Assembly (NCBI GenBank): GCA_012034575.1 | Contig: JAAUPF010000020.1 | Coordinates: 1 to 54,477 of the forward strand | Source of the DNA: Richelia sp. CSU_2_1 | GTDB taxonomy: Bacteria > Cyanobacteriota > Cyanobacteriia > Cyanobacteriales > Microcoleaceae | Direction: 5' to 3' | Length of the DNA stretch: 54,477 bases | Shown: piece by piece, positions 47,106 through 54,477 of the stretch | Numbering within the stretch: position 1 is the stretch's first letter | How the letters are laid out: each line of letters starts with the position of its first letter | Program-made: the position numbers and the translations under genes | Notes under the pieces: generated by a model | The model's input: the letters and a program-made list of their open reading frames with translations, nothing else | Told to the model about the DNA's origin: nothing | Databases searched by the model: none

Positions 47106-48125
47106 TACTCGTTCGTGATGCTTCATCCATTTAAACTTGTTCACAGTTGCTTGCGGGTTGAGGAGTGCAGTGCCGATACCGTAAACAAGAGTTCCCAAAA
47201 CTTCGCGATTCAGCCAACTTTGTCCGGCCTTTCTCATGTAGTGGAGTGCCAAAACTTCTCTAAATTTGTTGATTCTTTTCCAAAAAGGCAAACTCTTAAA
47301 GCATAGCTGTTCGTACTCGTCAAGCGATAACTCCTTTTCTCCCCGCAACCTGCGCAGTTGATTTTCTCTTACGCAGTCAGAAGCGATGCGTTTTTTCAGC
47401 CAGTGTTTGTCGGTGAGAGAATTACCTTGAATCCGATAATTTCCTAGGGGTTCGGTTGCCGCCAACAAGCCGTATTTTTGCGCGATTTTGGTAAATAATT
47501 CGGTATCTTCCCCTACCTGCCAATCTTCTGCAAAACCGCCTTCTTGCAGCAGAACTTCTCTTTCAACTACCACCGAAGACGGGAAAACCCAAGGAATATC
47601 GCCTGTTTTTTTAATCGCCTCCATTTCGGCCTTGGTAGTCGGATATGTGGGAACGTAGCTTAACTTGTTGCCGTATTTGTCCAAATAGCGCAAAGCGTGA
47701 GCAACTGCTTTAACTTCGGGATTTTCCTTCAGCATTTGCAAGCAAACTTCCAGTTTGTTCGGTTCCCATGTGTCGTCGCTGTCGAGAAATGCTACGTATT
47801 TGCCTGTTGCTTGCTGGATCATTAAATTTCTCGATTTAGAAACCCCGTAAGTTTTGGGATTTCTGCGGTATTGAATTTGGGGGTTGGCGCTTGCCAGTCT
47901 GGCAGCAATTGTAGCGGTATTGTCACCAGAGCTGTCGTCAACAATTAAAATTTCTAAATTCTTGTGAGTACCGTTGACTGCGGAGGCGACTGCCTCAGCC
48001 AGAGTGTCGGCTGCATTGAAGGCAGGAATGATGACGCTGACTTTTTCGCTGTTCATAACTTGAGTTGGGTGTGCGTTGGTAGTTGTTTGCCGAAGTACGA
48101 TCTTCGCCACATATGGCCCCTGCAT
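47094..48125 (-). CDS. Family 2 glycosyltransferase, paralogue 1
   Basis: 343 aa if started at 48125, 320 aa from ATG 48056; neither has a Shine-Dalgarno. The GT-A fold starts at VSVIIPAFNAADTLAEAV (about residue 29). Nucleotide-sugar and metal motifs are VDDSSGDN and FLDSDDTWEPNKLE. It is about 60% alike to the gene at 49221-50414 along the common part, including the unusual C-terminus AGQSWLNREVLGTLVYGIGTALLNPQATV. Sugar donor and acceptor unknown; surface polysaccharide or glycoprotein synthesis likely. Confidence 0.9.
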   Translation of the reverse strand: MQGPYVAKIVLRQTTTNAHPTQVMNSEKVSVIIPAFNAADTLAEAVASAVNGTHKNLEILIVDDSSGDNTATIAARLASANPQIQYRRNPKTYGVSKSRNLMIQQATGKYVAFLDSDDTWEPNKLEVCLQMLKENPEVKAVAHALRYLDKYGNKLSYVPTYPTTKAEMEAIKKTGDIPWVFPSSVVVEREVLLQEGGFAEDWQVGEDTELFTKIAQKYGLLAATEPLGNYRIQGNSLTDKHWLKKRIASDCVRENQLRRLRGEKELSLDEYEQLCFKSLPFWKRINKFREVLALHYMRKAGQSWLNREVLGTLVYGIGTALLNPQATVNKFKWMKHHERVVES

Positions 48126-48644
48126 GAAAATACTGAGAAAGTCACGGTTTTCCGCTAAAACTGAAAATTGCAGGCTTTCAAACGCACTAACTGCGATCGA
48201 ATGCGATTTCGCCGGCTAATTTTGAGCTGTTAGGTTCCAAGCCAGACACCTTTTTATTCGTAAATTAAAAAGGTGGTAAGTTTTTCGGTTTCCAGCCTCC
48301 ATGTTTTTTGTGGGGGCTGCTAGCTTGATGCCAAACGAAATGGGTCAAAGTTCTGTTTTGGGCGTTGCTAGTTTTTTCCTCTGGTCGATCGCAACTGGCT
48401 GGCCCCGAACTGGGTTTGGGGTATGTTACGGTTGCCGGGAGCGAGTAAGCAAACATTATGATAGCTTCACTTCCTAGTGCGTATATTCCGGGCCGTTCCC
48501 AGCTAAAATCAGACGCTAAAATGAGAAATACCATTTCCCTAAAATTGAGTTACACATATTCACACCCTGACATTTGCAGTGAAAGCTTTATTGCTTTCTA
48601 CCTGTAACTTCAATATTTTGAATTAGGGTAGCGGTCTCGATCGT

Positions 48645-48781
48645 AACTTACGCAAAAATCATTTTGACCCGCTTTTGACACGCTACTTTGAGCGGTAAGG
48701 TGCCTTTTGTGCGGAAACGTACATGAGGTTTTGCGTAATTCCTCTCAGCTATGCTGCCTGCAGGGGTTTTGCGTAAGTCCT
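48645..48781. mobile_element. MITE-like element, second copy, ACTTACGCAAAA ends
   Basis: ACTTACGCAAAA (48646-48657) and TTTTGCGTAAGT (48767-48778) form perfect 12-bp terminal inverted repeats. Inside are GACACGCTACT and CGGTAAGGTGCC, matching the copy at 21527-21652. An extra inner TTTTGCGTAATT suggests a nested or partly duplicated end. Confidence 0.65.
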
Positions 48782-49130
48782 GTCTGTGTAACTTTTATTT
48801 AACCCTAGGGTAAAGAAAAAAAGCACTAAATTAAGGGTAGGGAAAGCGGGAGAATAGGGGTTGCTTCCGTGTTTTCCACTACTTGTCTGGCTCCTTGTTT
48901 ACACATTGTACTAGGACTTACCTACGTAAAATTAATATAACAGGTTTTAGGCATGAGTGCGATCGACCCTGAGGGGAGAGAACCATCATGACAGGGATCG
49001 CGATCGATTTTTAAGACTGGTTTTTATGGCAGATTGCCCTCTGGTGAAGGTTTTGAGGGCTTTTGCCGGGGCGATCGAATTTTCTAGGACTTGTGCAAAG
49101 AACCGATTTTTACACAATTTTTACAATTAA

Positions 49131-49169
49131 GGATTGCGCACCGGTTGTCCAAAAACCGATACGCAATCC
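49131..49169 (-). terminator. Terminator-like hairpin after glycosyltransferase 2
   Basis: GGATTGCG-(A/T)-CCGGTT arm faces AACCG-CGCAATCC with two mismatches (16-bp stem, short loop). It lies about 50 bp after the stop at 49221, with A/T-rich sequence on both sides. Confidence 0.5.
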
Positions 49170-49220
49170 CCAAAATTTTTAGCTACCGCCAGCCAACAGC
49201 AGTATCCCTTCACCAGCCAA

Positions 49221-50414
49221 TCAGCTAAATTCTCGATTCAATCGCTTCTGATACTTCATCCACTGAATTTTGTGTACGGTGGCTTGAGGGTTCAGCGCTG
49301 TGGTAGCAATTCCGTAAACTAGAGTCGGCACAATCTCCCGATTTAACCAGCTTTGTCCGGCTTTTCTCATAAAGCTAGTGGCCGCAATCTCTCTTAACTT
49401 ATTGAGTTTTTTCAACGGAGGCAGATTTTGGAAAAAGATTTCTCGGTATTCGCTTAAGGTTAACTCCGATTGACCGCGAATCTGGCGCTGCAGGTTTTCT
49501 TTAACGCAGTCGATGGCCAGACGCTTGTCCAACCAATATTTATCAGTTAAAGAGTTGCCCAAAACTCGGTAGTTTCCTAAGGGGGCTTTTGTACCTAGCA
49601 TCCCGTGCCTTTGAGCTAGTCTTGCCATAAATTCAGTATCTGCTGCTACTTTCCAATCTAAAAATCCTCCAATGTCTAGGATAGCTTCTCGTTCTGCTAC
49701 TAAAGCTGTGGGAAACACCCAGGGCAGCGCGCCGTTTTCTTGAACATCCTGCAATTCTGTTTGATTTGTGGGATATGTGGGGATGTAGCTGACTTTGTTG
49801 CCTCGCTTGTCTAGATAGCGCAGGGCGTGACCTACAGATTTCACTTCCGGGTGCTGTTTGAGGAGGTTCAAACATTCTTCTAGTTTGTTTGGTTCCCAGG
49901 TATCGTCGCTGTCTAAAAATGCGATATATTTCCCGGTAGCTGCTTCGAGCATTACATTTCTAGATTTGTAAGCTCCTAAATTTTTCGAGTTTTTGTAATA
50001 TTTAATTCGCGCATCTGTCCGCGCCATATCGGTGACTATTTTTTCTGTGCCGTCGGTAGAACCGTCGTCAGTTACTAGGATTTCTATGTTTTTATGAGTG
50101 CCGTTGAGTGCGGAGGTGATGGCTTCGCCAATTGTGTCCTTGGCGTTGAAGGCAGGCATGATGATGCTGACTTTTTCTGGGTGAAAATTTTTGCCGATCG
50201 CGGGATCTGCTTCTAGAGGGATGCCTGCTGTAACAAATGCTGGTGTTGCTGTTTTAACTTTTTGCGGGTTTAACAACTTTGGCACGATCGTACCTCCGAG
50301 AGTGCCTGCGATCGAGGTTGCGATCGAGGTTGCGATCGAGCCTCCGAGCGATGATGTGGTGATTTTTTTAGCGCTTACCTTGGGGACGAATGTGTTGATA
50401 TTTTCTGCGTTCAT
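49221..50414 (-). CDS. Family 2 glycosyltransferase, paralogue 2
   Basis: 397 aa. GT-A domain begins at VSIIMPAFNAKDTIGEAI (about residue 94), with TDDGSTDGTEK and FLDSDDTWEPNKLEEC; C-terminus AGQSWLNREIVPTLVYGIATTALNPQATV as in the neighbour. It has an extra about 85-residue N-terminus that the paralogue lacks, low-complexity (SIATSIATSIAGTLGG), coded by a threefold 12-bp repeat GCGATCGAGGTT (50306-50340). That tail may be a non-catalytic anchor or a recently gained reading frame. Confidence 0.9.
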   Translation of the reverse strand: MNAENINTFVPKVSAKKITTSSLGGSIATSIATSIAGTLGGTIVPKLLNPQKVKTATPAFVTAGIPLEADPAIGKNFHPEKVSIIMPAFNAKDTIGEAITSALNGTHKNIEILVTDDGSTDGTEKIVTDMARTDARIKYYKNSKNLGAYKSRNVMLEAATGKYIAFLDSDDTWEPNKLEECLNLLKQHPEVKSVGHALRYLDKRGNKVSYIPTYPTNQTELQDVQENGALPWVFPTALVAEREAILDIGGFLDWKVAADTEFMARLAQRHGMLGTKAPLGNYRVLGNSLTDKYWLDKRLAIDCVKENLQRQIRGQSELTLSEYREIFFQNLPPLKKLNKLREIAATSFMRKAGQSWLNREIVPTLVYGIATTALNPQATVHKIQWMKYQKRLNREFS

Positions 50415-50765
50415 GAGGTTAGTCGAGCTTTTTGCTGGGGCTTAATCTTTTGGCAAAAAAAGATGCTTCTTAAATTACTTTTAAACAGATTGTAAAAAAA
50501 GTTTTTGCAATCTCAGTGGTAATACTAGCATCTATCCCAATCTCCTGCAACACTTTTTGTGATAAATCTTTTTAATACTTAAGATTTTCGATAGTGAGAC
50601 TTAGAGTGTAGTTTATTTAACTAAACTACCTAAGCCTGCCAACAAATTTGAACAGTAAATTTGCATCCTTATAGTAAGGTAATTGGCGCAAGTAAAATTA
50701 AATCTATGTCTTTAGAATGAGGTCATTTAATTTTTATTGTCATAGCAACTCGCGAGGGGGGGGAA
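50415..50765. other. Divergent spacer, glycosyltransferase 2 / ggt
   Basis: 351 bp, A/T rich. No gene, repeat array or clear promoter recognised. A G-run (GGGGGGGGAAATG) at 50757-50767 forms the ribosome binding region of ggt. Confidence 0.5.
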
Positions 50766-52477
50766 ATGCTTTTAAAGTCAAGGGTTAAAGTGCTAATTTA
50801 TACTTGTCTGACTGCATGGCTGTGCGGCTGCCAGCAGCAGCCAAACTTGCGCCAGCGCAGCCAACAGGGCATGGCAGTTTCGGCTCACCCCCTCGCCAGC
50901 GATGCGGGCTTGGCAGTGTTGCAGCAGGGAGGCAATGCCGTCGATGCGGCGGCAGCTACGGCTTTGGCAATTTCGGTGGTGGAGCCTTTTTCTGCCGGTA
51001 TCGGGGGTGGAGGTTTTTTGTTGCTGCGGCGGGCCGAAACGGGAACCGTGCAAGCGCTGGACTTCCGCGAACGGGCTCCCAAACGGGCGACGCGGGATAT
51101 GTACCTCGACAAGCAGGGCAAGGTGCGCCCTCGGGCAAGTCTGGACGGACATTTGGCTGCGGGTATTCCCGGCACTGTGGCGGGGCTTTATACGGTACAT
51201 CGGGAGTATGGGAAACTGCCTTGGGCTAAGGTGGTAGCACCCGCGATCGCCCTTGCTGAGAAAGGCTTTCCGGTAAGTGCGCGCTTTACCAAAGCTGTGG
51301 AGCGGCGTTTGGAGGCGATCGATAAAAACCCCGCAGCGCGGGAAGTTTTTACTCGCAGCGGCATTTTGTACCAGCCCGGAGAAATTTTAGTGCAGCGAGA
51401 TTTGGCGAGGACTTTACGGAGGATTGCCACTGATCCTGCAAGTTTTTATACCGGAGATATCGCAAGGTCGATCGCTCGCGATATGGCGAACAACGGGGGC
51501 ATCATTACCCTCGAAGACCTGAAAAACTACACCCCGATCTGGCGAAATCCCATTTGCGGGCGCTTCCGTGCCTATGAAATCTGCGCGATGTCTCCCCCTT
51601 CGTCAGGAGGCGTTCACTTGTTACAAATCTTAAATATTCTTGGAGATACGGAGATCGAGAAGTTGGGCAGGCAAAGTGCAGATACCGTGCACTTGCTGGC
51701 AGAAAGTATGAGGATTGCTTATGCTGACAGGGCCGAGTATTTGGGCGACCCGGATTTTGTCAGCGTACCGATAAAAGCTCTCACCGGCCGCAGTTATGCT
51801 CAATCCAGCGATCGCAAATTCAAATGTCCCAGGCCACACCCTCCAACAAGGTAAAAGCTGCCGATCCTCAAACTTTGAACCGCTTGGCCTGGGAATCCCC
51901 TGAAACTACCCACCTGACAGTAGTTGACAGAGAACGCAACGTAGTGAGTTTGACATTTACAGTCAACGGCGGTTTTGGGGCCGGGGTGGTGGCGGCGGGT
52001 ACGGGAATTTTGCTCAACAACGAGATGGACGATTTTGCTGTCGCGCCTGGAGTGCCGAATTTGTTCGGTTTGGTAGGCGGGGAAGCAAATGCGATCGCCC
52101 CTGGGAAAACTCCCCTGTCTAGCATGACGCCGGTAATTGTCACGGAAAACGGCAAATTCCGCCTCGCTGCCGGAGCTCCCGGAGGCAGCACGATAATTAC
52201 TACGGTATTGCAAATTGTGTTGAACGTATTGGTTTACGACATGAATGTCGGCGATGCCGTAGCTGCACCCCGAATTCACCATCAGTGGCAGCCCGATCGA
52301 TTGTTGGTGGAACGCACGGGTTTGCCAGTGGTGGTACTGGAGGAATTGCGGCGGCGGGGACACCAGATTCAGGAACGCGAAGACTGGGGAAATGCTAACG
52401 CGATCGTCCTGACTCCTGACGGTTGGTTGGAAGGAGCGGCCGATCCGCGCGGGGAAGGGACTGCAAAGGGTTTTTAA
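50766..52477 (+). pseudogene. ggt: Gamma-glutamyltransferase, frameshifted as sequenced
   Basis: Part 1 (from 50766) has a lipoprotein-like leader ending LCGC (cysteine about residue 22), then the large-subunit core (MAVSAHPLASDAGLAVLQQG, IGGGGFLLL, SPPSSGGVHLLQ). Part 2 in another frame has QATPSNKVKAAD, the autocatalytic threonine (ESPETTHLTVVD) and LLNNEMDDFA. Near 51807-51808, two bases stand where three are needed, just before GCGATCGC; one lost base explains the break. Repaired, it is about 570 aa, normal for GGT. The enzyme cleaves gamma-glutamyl bonds of glutathione outside the membrane. Error or true pseudogene is unresolved. Confidence 0.9.
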
Positions 52478-52722
52478 TAAATTACTTGATTTGCGATTTG
52501 CGATGTTCGATCGCCGGCAACGATCGACTATCAACGATCGACTCTTTCTTCTATTTTACCAGTTACAGATTGCCAATAATTACGGAATTAAAATCAACAA
52601 ACATCGTAATTATACTTAATCTGTAAAGTGATCGTAAAGGCACTGGACGTAACGATATACAGAATGGGACAATATTACTGTAGATGGAGTGCAACCTGCT
52701 ATTTTAGCTAAAAAATATTATT
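52478..52722. other. Spacer between ggt and the PEP-CTERM gene
   Basis: 245 bp, A/T rich, with CGATCGACT words (52510-52545). No terminator after ggt and no clear promoter was recognised. Confidence 0.4.
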
Positions 52723-53823
52723 ATGATAACTTCTGGAAAAATTGCTGCTTTAACTGCTGCTTTAACTGCTGCTGCAAGCTGTCTGGCAGCGCCGGTAATG
52801 GCATTTTCGATCGCGGCAACCAACAACACCGAGACTTTGAGAAATCAGCTTTTAGGTGGGAAAACAACGGGTTTGAGTGATTTCTCAATTTCAGTTACGG
52901 GCAACAGTGCAGCGTTTGGTACTTTTAGCAATGACCCTTTTGGTTTGCAGTCAGGTATTGTTCTGAGCACGGGCAGAGTAACCAATATACCGGGCAGAAA
53001 TACGAAAGATAATGACAAAATCAACGGCACCGATCTCAGCACTGATTTTGGGATTGAAGGGGAAGCGGGAGATTTGACACAATTAAACCTCAGCTTTTTT
53101 GCTGACAGTACGGCAGAAAAATTGTTTTTTGAATATGTATTTGCTTCAGAAGAGTTTCCCGAGTTCGGCGCTTCGGAATTTAATGACGACTTTGAATTGC
53201 TGCTGAACGGTAATAATTTAGCAAGGTTGAGCGACGGGAAAACAGTTACGATTAACAATCTAGTTCCCAATCCTGAAAATCGATCGACCGACCATTCTGA
53301 CTATATTAATAACCCAGTAGCAACGGGAATTGCTGCTAACATTATCAAGATGGATGGTTTTACTAAAGCTTTAGGTTTTGAGGGTATGCTGAAGCAAAAT
53401 CAGACAAATGTTCTCAGCATCCGCGTTAAAGATGTGGGCGACGGCAAGTTAGATTCGGCAGTATTTATTAAAGGCGGTTCTTTGGGAACAGCACCGGTAG
53501 AAGCGGTTCCCGAACCGATGACTGCGGGCGGTTTGATGTTAGGAGGTGCGATGCTGGCTGCTGCGAAAAAAGGCGCGATCGACGGTAAGGGAAAAGAGGA
53601 GAGTGGGAGAGGGGGAGAGGGGGAGAGTGGAAAAGTTAGAGAATGCCCAATCCCTCCGCTACGCTGTGCCCAATCCCCAACTGTCAACTGTCAACTGTCA
53701 ACTGTCAACTGTCAACTGTCAACTATCAACTGTCAACTGTCAACTGTCAACTGTCAACTGTCAACTGTCAACTATCAACTATCAACTATGAACGGTTCCG
53801 TCGGGCAAGATTGTACCAGTTAA
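52723..53823 (+). CDS. Choice-of-anchor-L domain PEP-CTERM protein, apparently read through its real end
   Basis: Signal peptide about 1-27. Choice-of-anchor-L domain about 35-255 with the hallmark FFEYVFASEEFPEFGASEFNDDF. PEP-CTERM motif at 263-265 (VPEPMTAGG), then a hydrophobic helix to AAAKK. As sequenced the frame continues about 80 residues into heptad repeats, giving (STVNCQL)n, and overlaps the next gene. One more A in the six-A run (53566-53571) would give AAAKKRRDRR and a stop at 53588, the usual PEP-CTERM ending. So the true protein is probably about 288 aa and exported, then sorted at the cell surface. Confidence 0.85.
   Translation: MITSGKIAALTAALTAAASCLAAPVMAFSIAATNNTETLRNQLLGGKTTGLSDFSISVTGNSAAFGTFSNDPFGLQSGIVLSTGRVTNIPGRNTKDNDKINGTDLSTDFGIEGEAGDLTQLNLSFFADSTAEKLFFEYVFASEEFPEFGASEFNDDFELLLNGNNLARLSDGKTVTINNLVPNPENRSTDHSDYINNPVATGIAANIIKMDGFTKALGFEGMLKQNQTNVLSIRVKDVGDGKLDSAVFIKGGSLGTAPVEAVPEPMTAGGLMLGGAMLAAAKKGAIDGKGKEESGRGGEGESGKVRECPIPPLRCAQSPTVNCQLSTVNCQLSTINCQLSTVNCQLSTVNYQLSTMNGSVGQDCTS
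53679..53788. repeat. Longest heptad array, (CAACTGT)n
   Basis: About 15 tandem units (CAACTGT, some CAACTAT) over about 105 bp, running into the stop of the pentapeptide gene. In that gene's orientation it is again a (GTTGACA)n run right after a stop codon. Confidence 0.95.
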
Positions 53824-54477
53824 TCTAGCGCCGGTAAGCTTGACCATAACTCGATCGCTGTAACCGATTTTAGCTCCTGTTAAATCCGCACCGCTCAAGT
53901 CTGCCCCGCTAAAATCCGCTCCAATTAAGTTGGTTTCTCTCAAATTAGCATTGCTCAAACAAGCTCCCAACAAGTTAGCGCGGAACAAATTTGCTTTGTA
54001 CAAATTCGCTCCCGTCAGGTTGACATTGTGCAGGAAAGAATCGCTCAAATCCGCGTGACTGAGGTTAGAATTGCTCAAGTTTCTGCCAGAAAAATCCTTC
54101 TCTTTTAAAGAAGCACCTTTAAAGTCCGAGCCGCTTAAATCGGGACTTTGGTTGACCGTTGTGCGCGCCGATGCAGTTGACTCTTCGGATTGGTAGCGCG
54201 GCCAACCAGAATACGGTCCGGCATTATTGCCAGAATAGTTTCCAGAATAATTTCCCGCATATTTACCAGCATAATTTCCTGTTTGCTGCTCGGAAGAATT
54301 GCGGGATTCTTGCGCATTTGGCTGCGATTGCTGGGGGTTTCTGTACTGGTTGTTTTGGTATTGGTTGTTTGGCTGCTGAGTGTTTGGCTGCTGGGGATTT
54401 TGCTGCTGGTTGTTTGGTACTGGTTGTTTGGTATTGGTTGTTGGTTGCTGAGTGTTTGGCTGCTGGAACTTGTTGAT
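53782..54477 (-). CDS. Pentapeptide-repeat protein with Q/N/P-rich N-terminus (partial)
   Basis: The frame is open from the stop at 53782 to the window edge, 231 residues, with the start outside. The visible N-terminal part (about 1-65) is low-complexity Q, N and P (QQPNTQQPNN type), followed by glycine-tyrosine repeats (NYSGNYSGNNAG), then about 90 residues of A(N/D)LxxA pentapeptides (LSHADLSDSFLHNVNLTGAN) ending ILPDGTVHS. The disordered front and beta-helix back suggest a scaffold or surface protein; it could be another pentapeptide kinase tail, but no kinase part is seen. Confidence 0.8.
   Translation of the reverse strand: MNKFQQPNTQQPTTNTKQPVPNNQQQNPQQPNTQQPNNQYQNNQYRNPQQSQPNAQESRNSSEQQTGNYAGKYAGNYSGNYSGNNAGPYSGWPRYQSEESTASARTTVNQSPDLSGSDFKGASLKEKDFSGRNLSNSNLSHADLSDSFLHNVNLTGANLYKANLFRANLLGACLSNANLRETNLIGADFSGADLSGADLTGAKIGYSDRVMVKLTGARLTGTILPDGTVHS

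Larger units (their letters stand above)
48126..49220. other. 1.1-kb spacer between the glycosyltransferases
   Basis: No gene is supported; an 89-codon minus frame (48265-48534) has unconvincing composition. It holds a 10-bp hairpin CACCTTTTTA/TAAAAAGGTG (48247-48256 with 48266-48275), a MITE-like element (48645-48781) and a hairpin near 49131-49169. A short TTAACCCTAGGGTAA-like palindrome lies near 48798. Confidence 0.6.

Noticed and set aside
48265..48534. 89-codon minus frame in the glycosyltransferase spacer
   Set aside because: No ribosome binding site, no domain, low-complexity P/S/K-rich end; coding not supported.
53546..53791. Second plus frame over the heptad array
   Set aside because: Heptad arrays without stops are open in all three frames; this one lacks any domain.
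1..54477. tRNA or rRNA genes
   Set aside because: No cloverleaf or TTCGAATCC-type T-arm in a fitting context and no rRNA core sequence was found by eye; a covariance search could not be run.

Overview
The window looks like chromosomal DNA of a filamentous, Oscillatoria/Microcoleus-type cyanobacterium. The evidence is the cyanobacterial gene order of the ribosomal block, ndhN, an aa3-type cox operon with cyanobacterial insertions, COP23, DUF1350 and PEP-CTERM proteins, pentapeptide-repeat kinases, abundant CGATCG (HIP1-like) words, and heptanucleotide tandem repeats in almost every intergenic space. The genus is an inference; no marker in the window fixes it.

Layout. 1-424: the end of a small membrane protein and a bidirectional terminator. 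425-20357, minus strand: one long S10-spc-alpha ribosomal block, transcribed rplC-rplD-rplW-rplB-rpsS-rplV-rpsC-rplP-rpmC-rpsQ-rplN-rplX-rplE-rpsH-rplF-rplR-rpsE-rplO-secY-adk-infA-rpmJ-rpsM-rpsK-rpoA-rplQ-truA-rplM-rpsI-rpmE-prfA. It has a good promoter candidate near 20.7 kb. ndhN diverges from it. 21.3-25.1 kb: a VWA protein, a probable Slr1339-family salt-stress protein, a small protein and a membrane Ser/Thr kinase. 25.1-30.1 kb: three tandem secreted trypsin-TPR proteases with 5, 9 and 3 TPRs, behind a COP23 gene. 30.4-32.3 kb: a frameshifted GAF-LuxR regulator divergent from a DJ-1/PfpI enzyme. 32.9-36.8 kb: coxB-coxA-coxC. 37.1-38.8 kb: an SpkB-like kinase with pentapeptide repeats. 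39.6-46.9 kb: pheT, a DUF423 protein, an unrecognised protein, a phosphohexomutase and a DUF1350 hydrolase. 47.1-50.4 kb: two paralogous family 2 glycosyltransferases around a MITE-like element. 50.8-54.5 kb: a frameshifted gamma-glutamyltransferase, a choice-of-anchor-L PEP-CTERM protein and a partial pentapeptide protein.

Two patterns run across genes. First, five places each look one base short of an intact reading frame: two in rpsS at the same 10-mer, and one each in the LuxR gene, ggt and the PEP-CTERM gene. rpsS is essential, so this is either an indel-prone assembly or something unusual. Second, the ribosomal operon is loaded with tandem repeats of many sequences but always 7-nt period, placed with polarity: (TTACCAA)n just before start codons, and (GTTGACA)n or purine heptads just after stop codons. 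Three intergenic gaps carry the same composite module. No tRNA, rRNA, CRISPR array, transposase or prophage gene was seen.
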